From JBLNBN01 sp050260015 (lineage in GTDB: Bacteria; Bacteroidota; Ignavibacteria; Kapaibacteriales; UBA2268): a DNA stretch of 64,000 nucleotides. The notes below the pieces were generated by a model, which had not been told where the DNA came from, did not search any database, and was given only the letters and a program-made list of their open reading frames with translations. The stretch lies in contig JBLNBN010000030.1 of NCBI GenBank assembly GCA_050260015.1, positions 1-64,000 on the forward strand, read 5' to 3'. How positions within the stretch are numbered: the first letter of the stretch is position 1; each line of letters opens with the position of its first letter. Shown here piece after piece: positions 1 to 8,328 of this stretch. The translations under genes and the position numbers were made by a program.

Positions 1-783
1 AAAGCGGTCTTCCCAAACGGGTATTTCAGTATTAGGGCTAAGCTGTATTAAGAATGCTAAAAACGGCGCGACATAAATATTTATGATACCGTTTATTCCC
101 CCTACAAGCAAATACCTGCCATCGGAACTAAAATTAACGCAGAGAGGTCTAAAATTCAATTTTGGCGTCATTTGCTCTTTGCCCGACTTCGCGTTCCATA
201 TAACGACGCTCGAGTCCGAGCTTACGGTCGCGATATAGCTCCCCGAGAAATCGATCGCCCCGGCGATTAACTTACCCTTTTGCCTGGGGATTTGCTTTAA
301 GAGATCGCCCGTTGCGGCGTCCCAGACCGAGGCGACGCTGTCGGATCCGAAGGTTGCAATATAAGCGCCGTTGCCGCTAAACGCTGCGGCGTTAATCTCG
401 CCGTTATGCCGGAGCTTAAAGCTCCCGGAAACTGTTTTAGTCGAGGATATGCGCACGTAACAACTATCGGATTCCACGTCCGGCATTTGCGCCAGGTACG
501 TAAAGCCGGTCGCCGATTTCGCTAATGTGTCCCAAGTCCTGCCGCCGTCGACCGAGAGAAGTATATTGACGGAATCGGCCGCGGCGACCCCGCTCCAGGT
601 AATAAGCTTTTGGGAGCCGCTCGGAATTTTATCTTCGCACTCCGGCGTTAAGACTTTCAATTCCTTGCGCTCGACCGCGCTTGCGTTAGCGCCGGGAATA
701 TATAATACGATAAGCGCCAAAAGCGGTATAATAAAGGAAAACATTCCTTTTATAGTGCGTTTAAGAAAATTTACCAAAATCAT
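1..783 (-). CDS. exported WD40-repeat-like protein, truncated by window edge
   Basis: Translating the minus strand from the ATG at 783 gives 261 codons with no stop up to base 1, so the 3' part lies outside the window. The N-terminus has a basic start and a hydrophobic segment ending in an A-N-A-S-A type cleavage region (about residues 15-37), so it is probably exported. Residues about 45-115 resemble an Ig/BNR-like module (SVDGGRTWDTLA). From about 120 there are two WD40-like blades, each with an inner strand ending in VWDAATG or VIWNAKSG. WD40 domains are protein-interaction propellers; the partner is unknown. Only the N-terminal portion is visible, so domain count and C-terminal sorting signals cannot be judged. 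A CAAACTTA (TAAGTTTG on the coding strand) at 812-819 is a possible -7 promoter box. Confidence 0.75.
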   Translation of the reverse strand, partial: MILVNFLKRTIKGMFSFIIPLLALIVLYIPGANASAVERKELKVLTPECEDKIPSGSQKLITWSGVAAADSVNILLSVDGGRTWDTLAKSATGFTYLAQMPDVESDSCYVRISSTKTVSGSFKLRHNGEINAAAFSGNGAYIATFGSDSVASVWDAATGDLLKQIPRQKGKLIAGAIDFSGSYIATVSSDSSVVIWNAKSGKEQMTPKLNFRPLCVNFSSDGRYLLVGGINGIINIYVAPFLAFLIQLSPNTEIPVWEDRF

Positions 784-926
784 CGACCGTACAATAAGTA
801 GTTGAATCCTACAAACTTAATTAATTATTCCGAATAAAGGAAACAAAATGAATGCCAAAAACTTCGAAACCTTTTAATCTAAAATTACGTCTAATAGTGA
901 GTTTACAAAATACAATCGGAGAAATA

Positions 927-3398
927 ATGCGTTATTTGTTAGCGGCCATTTTATTATTCGGGGCCGGAATAGTTTATAGTCAGGAATTGTATGAAGTTAC
1001 GGGAACGGTAAAGGACGGCGAGAATCGAACGCCGCTTAAATCGGCGAGCGTGCAAATTTTGAGAAACGATTCCTCGCTCGTTGGGGGTGAGTTAACCGAC
1101 GCTCAGGGTAAATTTTCAGTTAAGAATTTAAGAAAAGGAAATTATTTAGTTAAAGTTACCTTTTTGGGCTATAAGCCTTATGTTTCAAGCATAATTGAAT
1201 TGGCCGGCGACGCGAAGAAGAAAGATCTTGGCGTTATAAATCTTTCCGCAAGCGACGTCAAAACCGGCGAAGTCAACGTTACCGCAGAGCGCCCTACGAT
1301 CGAATACAAGCTTGACAAGAAAATTGTCAACGTCGATAAAAATATCGTAGCCTCGGGCGGAACGGCAATAGACGTGCTCCGCACGACGCCGACTGTGACG
1401 GTTGATATCGATAACAATATTACGATCCGCGGTCAGCAGAATCCCACGGTGCTAATAGACGGGAAGCCCTCGGCTAGCGGCGGGACGAATATACTCGAGC
1501 AATTGCCGGCAAGCATTATCGAAAATATCGAAATAATAACAAACCCCTCGTCGAAATACGAAGCTTCGGGAACCACGGCAATAATCAATGTGATCACGAA
1601 GAGAAATCGTGCGTCGGGCTTAAACGGCATGGTATCCGTTAACGCCGGCACCAACGATAAGTACAACGCCACCGCAAATTTGAATTATCGAATCGGGATA
1701 TTCAACTTCTTTACGAACGCGGACTATCGCATTAACGGGCGCCAGGCGACCGGCGACTCCTACCGCGAAATGTACAGGTACGATCCGAGTTCCTCTTCAA
1801 TAATTACTGATTTCCTCGACCAGGAAACTTCGCGCCGCATGCAATTTAATATGCAGAACTATTCCTTTGGTTTCGATTTAATGCTGTCGCCGAAGGATAG
1901 GATTACTCTTTCGTATAACGGCAGGATATGGGAGTTTAATCGCCGTGAGAAGAACGATTACTTCGGCTATAGGGAGTCGACGGCAATTAGGTCGGACACT
2001 TCATTCAGCAGCGCCTTTGCCAAAACTGAAAGCGCCAATTACAATAATGATTTTAATTTCTCCTACCGAAAGAGCTTTAAAACTCCCGGGGAAGAGTTAA
2101 CGTTCGACGCTACGGCGTCGCAGAATCACGGGGCAAGCGATATGCTGTTGAATAACGTAGATTACTTCGACGCCGGCGCTATGGACCCGTTTCAAAAAAC
2201 CCGCGGTTCGGCGAAGCACAATATTTTGAATTTCCAGACTGACTACGCGCTGCCCATCGGGCCCGACAACAGATTCGAAACCGGCGCGAGAGCTGTTCTG
2301 AACGACATGAACAGTTATTTCCGCGGCGATTTCTGGCAGGACACAAGCTCGAACTGGTTGCGCGACCCGCTTTCGGTAAATAATTTCGATTTTAAGGAAT
2401 GGGTTTACGCAGCTTACGTAAATTACGGCGACAAGTTAGATTTCTTATCCTACCAGGTCGGCCTCCGAGCTGAATATACCGACAGGGAGACGTCGCAAAA
2501 ACAGGATAATCAAAATAATAAAAAGAGTTATTTAAGCTTATTCCCGACTCTGCATCTATCGGCAAAAATCGATGAATTCAGGCAGCTAATGCTTAGCTAC
2601 ACCCGCCGGATTCGCCGCCCTGACCAACGCGTAGTTAACCCGTTTAAAGATTATTCCGATCCGAATAATATACAATATGGCAACCCGGAACTCAACCCGG
2701 AGTTTATCAATTCGTTTGAATTGGGACTGGAGAACAATTGGAAGATCACTACCTTCACGACGTCGCTCTTTTACCGCAGGAATACGGACGTAATAATGCG
2801 GTACCGCAAGCCGGTAGAGCAAGTCGGAATTATTGAAAATACTTTTGAAAATATTGCCGAAATGGACTCCTACGGCTTCGAAGCCGCCTTTACTAACGAC
2901 TTTACGAAAGCGATTAAGTTCAACGCCGACTTTTCATTCTATAGAAGCGAACTGAACGGGGCCCCCCAGGAAACGAACGTAAGCGCTAACAATTACGGCT
3001 GGTCGACTCGCGGTATGCTAATTATGAACTTTACCAAGGATTTCTCGGTGCAGCTGAGCGCGGATTACGATTCGCCTAATATCCAGCCCCAGGGGAAATA
3101 CTACGGCGACGTCGGTTCAAGCCTGGGCATTCGTAAGGACTTCTTCGACGGACTCTTAACGGCCAGCATTCGGGTTGACGATTTGCTTGACTCGCGCCGT
3201 CATAAGTTCGAAAGCGATACGCGAAATTCCGCAATCATAAATCAGAGATTCTATACCATCACTGAAATGAAGCCCCGCTCAAGGAACATATTTTTCGGCT
3301 TAACCTGGAAGATAAACGCGGAGAACCGTACGCCCAGGGACAGGCGTAAGACGCAGGAATCGGATCAACCCGTTTCAAGCCCGGATATTTTTGATTAA
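927..3398 (+). CDS. TonB-dependent-receptor-like outer membrane beta-barrel protein
   Basis: The 823-residue product has a signal peptide (MRYLLAAILLFGAGIVYSQ), a CarboxypepD_reg-like Ig module (about 22-115, with the Bacteroidota-typical DAQGKFSVKNLRKGNYLVKVTFLGY pattern split over two strands), a TonB plug-like domain (about 120-240; VLIDGKPSASGG, IENIEIITNPSSKYEASG) and a C-terminal barrel of alternating aromatic strands. This architecture matches the OMP_b-brl_3 family, which resembles TonB-dependent transporters but is of unknown substrate. The reading frame is open from 852, but the ATG at 927 is preferred because it is preceded by TCGGAGAA and begins exactly at the signal peptide. No clear SusD partner or other uptake gene is adjacent, so a substrate cannot be inferred. 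Confidence 0.88.
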   Translation: MRYLLAAILLFGAGIVYSQELYEVTGTVKDGENRTPLKSASVQILRNDSSLVGGELTDAQGKFSVKNLRKGNYLVKVTFLGYKPYVSSIIELAGDAKKKDLGVINLSASDVKTGEVNVTAERPTIEYKLDKKIVNVDKNIVASGGTAIDVLRTTPTVTVDIDNNITIRGQQNPTVLIDGKPSASGGTNILEQLPASIIENIEIITNPSSKYEASGTTAIINVITKRNRASGLNGMVSVNAGTNDKYNATANLNYRIGIFNFFTNADYRINGRQATGDSYREMYRYDPSSSSIITDFLDQETSRRMQFNMQNYSFGFDLMLSPKDRITLSYNGRIWEFNRREKNDYFGYRESTAIRSDTSFSSAFAKTESANYNNDFNFSYRKSFKTPGEELTFDATASQNHGASDMLLNNVDYFDAGAMDPFQKTRGSAKHNILNFQTDYALPIGPDNRFETGARAVLNDMNSYFRGDFWQDTSSNWLRDPLSVNNFDFKEWVYAAYVNYGDKLDFLSYQVGLRAEYTDRETSQKQDNQNNKKSYLSLFPTLHLSAKIDEFRQLMLSYTRRIRRPDQRVVNPFKDYSDPNNIQYGNPELNPEFINSFELGLENNWKITTFTTSLFYRRNTDVIMRYRKPVEQVGIIENTFENIAEMDSYGFEAAFTNDFTKAIKFNADFSFYRSELNGAPQETNVSANNYGWSTRGMLIMNFTKDFSVQLSADYDSPNIQPQGKYYGDVGSSLGIRKDFFDGLLTASIRVDDLLDSRRHKFESDTRNSAIINQRFYTITEMKPRSRNIFFGLTWKINAENRTPRDRRKTQESDQPVSSPDIFD

Positions 3399-3426
3399 TC
3401 CGCCATAGCAGGAAGAAATATGCAGA

Positions 3427-3455
3427 AGGCTCGCTTTAATACGGCGGGCCTCTTT
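3427..3455 (+). terminator. probable rho-independent terminator after the TonB-type gene
   Basis: An 8-bp stem AGGCTCGC / GCGGGCCT (one G-U pair) with a 9-nt loop is followed by CTTTAATT. The T-tract is weak, so termination may be partial. It separates the outer-membrane gene from the Lon-like gene. Confidence 0.45.
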
Positions 3456-3563
3456 AATTAAATACGCGCGCAATGCGTGGAATTCAAGCAATATGTCCCA
3501 AAGATTTATTAATTTACATTAAATCAATTGAAATTAGAGAAATATGTCAAAGGGAGGGTTATT

Positions 3564-6119
3564 ATGATCACAAAATCCGAAACTGCATTAAATCATGACA
3601 AATTGAAATTAGCTCCTTATGAACTTCGTTGGGAGTGCCCGACGAATTTTTTTCATTTTGAAACGACAAAAAATATAGAGCCCTTAGATAGGATAATTGG
3701 CCAGCCGCGGGCTATTGAAGCTCTTAAGCTCGGCAGCGAGCTGCAGGCAAAAGGCTATAATATGTTCGTAACCGGCCTTAGCGGAACTGGACGCTTGACT
3801 ACGGTCAAGAGAATACTCGAGGACATCACGACCGAATGCCCAATCACGTTTGATTACTGCTACGTTAATAACTTTAACGACCCCGACGCGCCGTTGCTGA
3901 TAATACTTCCCCGCGGGCTTGGGAAAAAGTTCGCCGCCGGTATGAACGACACAATCGCATTTTTGCTCAGAAGACTGCCAAAGCTCTTCGAGGAAGAAGC
4001 CTACCTGGAGTCAAAAAAGAAGATCGTTGACGAGTACCAGCAAAAAGAGCGCGATTTGCTAAAGGGCTTCGATGAAAAGATCAAGCCGCAGGGATTTATC
4101 CGCGGTCAATTGCAAAACGAGCAGGGCATAGCCCAACCGGAAGTCTTCCCGGTCGTCGAAGGAAAGCCAATGCAAATCGACGCCGTAGACGAATTAGTCG
4201 AGCAGGGAAAGCTGCCGCTCGAGAAGGCGAACGATATAAGGGAAAAGTGGGAAGATTATCACGGGGAATTATTAGAGCTTGCCCGCGCCGGTATGAAGAT
4301 CATGCAGGAGTTCCGTAAAGCGCTCTACGAAAACGATAAAGCGAACGCTCAAATAGTCGTTACCTCGGCGCTGGAAGAAGTAAAATCGCTTAACGCCGAT
4401 GAAAAGTTCGTTACGTACATTCACGACGTCCGAAGCTACATACTGGAGAATCTCGGCATATTCATTCAAAGGCAGGTCGATCCTCTTCAGCTCCCAACCG
4501 AACCCGAAGACATGGTGGGCTCGGATAAATTTAACGTCTTCAGGGTTAACGTAATTCTCGACAATTCCGACACGGTTTCCGCTCCCGTAATAATTGAAAC
4601 AAATCCTAACTTTACGAACTTATTCGGCACGGTCGAAAAACTTTTCGATCAGCGCGGGTTCTGGCGAACGGATTTCACAAAGATTAAGGCCGGTTCGCTC
4701 CTGAAGGCGGACCAGGGATTTTTAATCGTAAACGCGAACGACCTGTTCATTGAGCCCGGCGTATGGAACTATCTCAAGCGCGTGCTTCTCAACGAAAAGT
4801 TGGAAATCCAGCCGCTGGACACTGTATTCCAAATTTCGCAGTCGCACTTAAAGCCGGAGCCGATTAAAGTCAACGTAAAAGTGATAATAATAGGCGGGCA
4901 TTCGCTCTATACGACTCTTTATCATTACGAGAAAGGCTTTAAGAAAATATTTAAAGTAAACGCGCAATTTGACTATGAAACGGAAATTTCAGAAGAATTA
5001 ATCATGAACTATGCGCATTTCGCCGCTAAAATCAGCTACGATGAGGGCTTGCCGCATTGCACTCCCGACGGGATAGCCGCGCTGGTCGAATGGGCCGTCG
5101 AATATGCCGGCTCCAAGAGCAGGATATCGCTAAAGTTTTCCGACGTAGCGGACGTTTTGCGCGAGGCTGCACACTACGGCAGGGAAAGTCACAAGAACTA
5201 TATCGACCGGGAGATAGTCGAAATGGCGCTCGACCGCAGAAGATACCGCTCCAATCTAACGGACGAGAAGATAAAGCGGCAGATCATCGAAGGAAATATG
5301 CTGATAGCGACCGAGGGCGAACGAATAGGGCAAATAAACGGATTGACAATTTACAGCAACGGTCTAATTTCCTTCGGCAAGCCTGCGCGGATAACCGCTA
5401 CGGTTAGCGCGGGCAATACCGGGATAATCAATATTGAACGGGAAGCGGACCTAAGCGGCAGCATTCATAATAAAGGCGTGCTGATAATATCAGGCTTCCT
5501 GCGCGATAAATTTGCCAAGAAAAAACCGCTCACGCTTACGGCTTCGCTTGCCTTCGAGCAGTCCTATGGCGGCGTTGACGGCGATAGCGCTTCCTGCGCG
5601 GAAATAGCCGTTATACTCTCGGCTATTACTAACGTTCCTATCAAGCAGAACTTTGCGATAACCGGCTCCGTCAACCAAAAGGGAGATGTTCAGCCCATCG
5701 GGGGCGTAAACGATAAGATAAGAGGATTCTGGGAGGTATGCCAGGACCGCGGATTTACCGGTATACAGGGCGTAATCATTCCCAAGCAAAACGTTAAGGA
5801 CCTGATGCTTTGTAAGGAAATAATTCAGAGCGTGGAAGAGGGAAATTTCCATATTTATGCAATTTCCAACATAGACGAAGCCGTCAATTTGCTTATGGGT
5901 ATGCCCGCAGGGCAAGTCGACGCGAAAGGGGCCTACCCGGAAGGAACTCTCTACGGGCTCGTCGTCGAGAAGCTCGAGCAGTTTTACCAGCTTTCGAAGG
6001 ACGAGAAAATTGTAGAAAAAATGACGCAAAAGGTCAACGTAAAATCCGACTTACCCGACTCGGACGAAAAAACTGAAGAATTTATTAGGAATTGGATTAA
6101 CAATCAAAAAGAAGAATAA
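3564..6119 (+). CDS. Lon-like ATP-dependent protease (AAA_32/LonC-type)
   Basis: This 851-residue protein has an N-terminal AAA-like module with a Walker-A-like loop (GLSGTGRL), a long helical insertion rich in charged residues (about 150-300), a helical lid, and a C-terminal Lon protease domain. The Ser-Lys dyad is visible as Ser675 (GDSAS) and Lys718 (GGVNDKIRG), spaced 43 residues as in Lon. It lacks the Lon N-terminal substrate domain, so it belongs to the Lon-like group of COG1067 proteins rather than housekeeping Lon; the role is protein quality control or specific proteolysis in the cytoplasm. The P-loop lysine is replaced by Arg, which may reduce ATP turnover. The start at 3564 is chosen because AGGGAGGG lies 7 bases upstream; the upstream ATG at 3528 lacks a ribosome site. 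It overlaps rpe by one base (TAATG). Confidence 0.87.
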   Translation: MITKSETALNHDKLKLAPYELRWECPTNFFHFETTKNIEPLDRIIGQPRAIEALKLGSELQAKGYNMFVTGLSGTGRLTTVKRILEDITTECPITFDYCYVNNFNDPDAPLLIILPRGLGKKFAAGMNDTIAFLLRRLPKLFEEEAYLESKKKIVDEYQQKERDLLKGFDEKIKPQGFIRGQLQNEQGIAQPEVFPVVEGKPMQIDAVDELVEQGKLPLEKANDIREKWEDYHGELLELARAGMKIMQEFRKALYENDKANAQIVVTSALEEVKSLNADEKFVTYIHDVRSYILENLGIFIQRQVDPLQLPTEPEDMVGSDKFNVFRVNVILDNSDTVSAPVIIETNPNFTNLFGTVEKLFDQRGFWRTDFTKIKAGSLLKADQGFLIVNANDLFIEPGVWNYLKRVLLNEKLEIQPLDTVFQISQSHLKPEPIKVNVKVIIIGGHSLYTTLYHYEKGFKKIFKVNAQFDYETEISEELIMNYAHFAAKISYDEGLPHCTPDGIAALVEWAVEYAGSKSRISLKFSDVADVLREAAHYGRESHKNYIDREIVEMALDRRRYRSNLTDEKIKRQIIEGNMLIATEGERIGQINGLTIYSNGLISFGKPARITATVSAGNTGIINIEREADLSGSIHNKGVLIISGFLRDKFAKKKPLTLTASLAFEQSYGGVDGDSASCAEIAVILSAITNVPIKQNFAITGSVNQKGDVQPIGGVNDKIRGFWEVCQDRGFTGIQGVIIPKQNVKDLMLCKEIIQSVEEGNFHIYAISNIDEAVNLLMGMPAGQVDAKGAYPEGTLYGLVVEKLEQFYQLSKDEKIVEKMTQKVNVKSDLPDSDEKTEEFIRNWINNQKEE

Positions 6120-6784
6120 TGAGTAGAGTTAAAATACTACCGTCGCTGCTGTCGGCGGACTTTGCGAACTTGCAAACTGAAGTTGAAAAGTGCGAATCGG
6201 CTGGCGCGGACATATTGCATTTAGACATAATGGACGGGCATTTCGTGCCGAACATCACCTTCGGGCCGGCCGTAACCGCCGCCGTAAAGCGCGTTAGCGG
6301 CCTGCCCTTGGACTGCCATTTAATGATAGCCGAGCCGGATAAGTACATCGGGGAATTTGCAAAAGCGGGCGCGGATTTCATTTCGGTGCATGCGGAGACC
6401 TGTCCCCACCTCCATAGAACTCTTTCGCTAATACGGGAAAGCGGGGCCAAAAGCGGCCTGGCATTGAATCCTGCGACGCCGATCGAGTATGCCTTCGAAG
6501 CGGCCGAATACCTGGACTTTGTATTGCTCATGTCCGTAAACCCGGGCTTTGGCGGGCAATCGTTTATCCCTTCGTACTACAGGCGCGCCGAGAGATTGAA
6601 GGAGCACTTTATAAAGAATGGAGTTCAAGGCGTCGCCATTGAAATAGACGGCGGGGTGAAGCCGGAAAACGCCCGCGAGATAGCCTTAGCCGGGGCCGAT
6701 TGGCTCGTATGCGGCTCGGGGCTGTTCCATGGCGATTTTAATGCGAATATGAAAAATATGCGAAAAAGCCTCGAGGGGATCTAG
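6119..6784 (+). CDS. rpe: ribulose-phosphate 3-epimerase
   Basis: Interconverts D-ribulose 5-phosphate and D-xylulose 5-phosphate in the pentose phosphate pathway, in the cytoplasm. The 221-residue TIM barrel is full length and carries all family motifs: metal-binding and catalytic acid region LDIMDGHFVPNITFGP, DCHLMI, VNPGFGGQSFIPS (phosphate loop) and IDGGVKPEN. The ATG shares its A with the stop codon of the Lon-like gene, so translation is probably coupled. Its stop (6782-6784) overlaps the stop of the convergent porV-like gene in the palindrome CTAG, leaving no intergenic space for a conventional terminator. Confidence 0.97.
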   Translation: MSRVKILPSLLSADFANLQTEVEKCESAGADILHLDIMDGHFVPNITFGPAVTAAVKRVSGLPLDCHLMIAEPDKYIGEFAKAGADFISVHAETCPHLHRTLSLIRESGAKSGLALNPATPIEYAFEAAEYLDFVLLMSVNPGFGGQSFIPSYYRRAERLKEHFIKNGVQGVAIEIDGGVKPENAREIALAGADWLVCGSGLFHGDFNANMKNMRKSLEGI

Positions 6785-7824
6785 AACCCAAGAATAATTG
6801 AAATGGAATGCGTAACGCCGCTCGGCGAGAGGTATTCCTGCGAGGCTGAATAATCAATATGCAGGTTGACGGGTATGGCGTCGAAGAATCCATCGACGGT
6901 TGGTCTAACGGAGACTCCGGCGCCCCATTCGTTGCCCGGCAGCGGCCTGGGGGAGCCATTTACGTCTCCGTACAGGGAAATCCCCCCGCGCAGAGCTATT
7001 GCTTCGTGCAGAACTATTTCCGAGCCTAAAACAATAGAAGGCGCGACCGAATATTGTCTTTTAATGACGTCTAAGGAAAATAACGCGTATCTCGTCGCCG
7101 GCTCGTACGCTTCAACGTTCTCGCCGGTCGGCGTCACTTCCGAAGCGTTATCGGATGAAAGCGCTAATTCCATCGCCAGCCCCAGCCGCAGGGAGAAGGG
7201 GAGGTTCTCCACCGACCCGGAAGCGTCGTTCCAATACATAGCTCCGCCTAAATTCTGCACGGCGACGCCCATGGACAGAATGTCCATCATATTGAATTTA
7301 GCCCCGAGATCAACTGCGAATCCGTCGGCGTCGACGCCTGCCCCGACCAAATTGTCGGAGCAATACTTTACGGCGCCTCCCAGGCTGGCAAATTCGAGCG
7401 CGTAGGACCCGGCTACAGTAAGCGTATACTGGTTAGAATTGAATTCCCCGATCGATCTGCCGGCGCGATCAGTACCCATAAACGAGCCGGTAGTTAAAGC
7501 GTTAATCCCGGCTCCAAGGCCAAAAAATTCGTTTATTTGCTGTCCCCAGGCCAGGGATGATTGATAGCGATCAAGCCCGAGATATGATACGTTTGTGGAG
7601 AAGATTGGGGCGCCTGGTAAAAAGGATAGTCCCGCAGGATTGTAAAAAATTGCAGATGGTTCGTTCGCGACCGCGGTGTAGGCCCCTGCGAGCGCCGAGG
7701 CCCGCGCGCCTACGTTCCTGGTTAGGTACGCCTGCGAGTACCCGCCGCCGGACGTTTGGGCTAGCGCAACGACGGGCGAGGCGGCTAGGAATAAAACTAA
7801 TGCCAGTTTGGCGAATATTTTCAT
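6781..7824 (-). CDS. PorV/PorQ-family outer membrane protein
   Basis: The 347-residue product has a signal peptide (to about residue 23, ending ALAQT) followed by the PorV/PorQ-family hallmark ARASALAGAYTAVANEPSAI plus FYNPAGLSFL, then amphipathic strands and a C-terminal aromatic residue (IILGF), typical of a FadL-like outer-membrane barrel. In type IX secretion, PorV binds cargo after translocation; other members of this large family have no known role, so a secretion function here is only suggested by the neighbouring small protein with a sorting-like domain. It is the last gene of a long minus-strand block, five bases after its upstream neighbour. Confidence 0.8.
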   Translation of the reverse strand: MKIFAKLALVLFLAASPVVALAQTSGGGYSQAYLTRNVGARASALAGAYTAVANEPSAIFYNPAGLSFLPGAPIFSTNVSYLGLDRYQSSLAWGQQINEFFGLGAGINALTTGSFMGTDRAGRSIGEFNSNQYTLTVAGSYALEFASLGGAVKYCSDNLVGAGVDADGFAVDLGAKFNMMDILSMGVAVQNLGGAMYWNDASGSVENLPFSLRLGLAMELALSSDNASEVTPTGENVEAYEPATRYALFSLDVIKRQYSVAPSIVLGSEIVLHEAIALRGGISLYGDVNGSPRPLPGNEWGAGVSVRPTVDGFFDAIPVNLHIDYSASQEYLSPSGVTHSISIILGF

Positions 7825-7829
7825 CGATT

Positions 7830-8321
7830 TTACCGGGATATTATAAACTTCTCCGCATCGCGGAAGTTTTTACCCTGCAACACGCAAATGTAGACTCCGT
7901 TCTGAATGGCTCCTGAAGGGATTCGATATTGATAGCCGCGGCCTTTTGGGGGTCCGTTATGCACTTGGTAAACTTCCTTGCCAAGCATATTGTAGATATT
8001 AAGCTTAATATCGGAATTCCAATCAGTTAGCTCAATCATGATAATGTAGGAATCCCCATCGCGATCAATTACGTCAATCCGGTTTTCTCGTCCGTTCGTG
8101 TCTGCAAGTTTGTAAATAACTCCGCCTGCCTTTATGCCGTATTTATCCGCAATTTTTATGCCACCGCCAGTTTTAGCTTTTTGCGCCTTAATGGGCGACG
8201 CGCCAGGCAAGCTGCCGACCAGCGTCATGCCGCCTTCGGCGTATGGAGCGGGGGCGGAATATACCATCCCGTAAAAAAGAATTAATAAGTTTATCGTTAA
8301 AAGGTAGAATTTCAATTTCAT
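7830..8321 (-). CDS. small secreted protein with T9SS type A-like C-terminal sorting domain
   Basis: A 163-residue protein with a signal peptide (about 1-22, ending VYSA) and a C-terminal region of about 75 residues shaped like the Por secretion tail: LNIYNMLGKEVYQVHNG, a central IPSGAIQNGVYICVL strand pair and a terminal EKFIISR. In known systems such tails direct proteins across the outer membrane by the type IX system and are then removed. There is almost no cargo domain here: residues 25-90 are low-complexity and hydrophilic. It could thus be a structural or adaptor protein working with the PorV-like barrel 5 bases downstream. No enzyme motif is visible. Confidence 0.65.
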   Translation of the reverse strand: MKLKFYLLTINLLILFYGMVYSAPAPYAEGGMTLVGSLPGASPIKAQKAKTGGGIKIADKYGIKAGGVIYKLADTNGRENRIDVIDRDGDSYIIMIELTDWNSDIKLNIYNMLGKEVYQVHNGPPKGRGYQYRIPSGAIQNGVYICVLQGKNFRDAEKFIISR

Positions 8322-8328
8322 ATAATAT

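Noticed and set aside
527..805. Plus-strand open frame of 92 codons
   Set aside because: It is antisense to the edge-truncated WD40-like gene, whose signal peptide and blades read clearly on the minus strand.
5057..5407. Plus-strand 116-codon open frame inside the Lon-like gene
   Set aside because: Arg-rich shadow frame within the protease coding region, no ribosome site and no recognisable protein.
3564..6119. Tendency for Gln codon CAG before G and CAA before A/T
   Set aside because: Visible in this gene but with exceptions (CAA before GTC near 5913), so it looks like ordinary context bias and I did not count it genome-wide.
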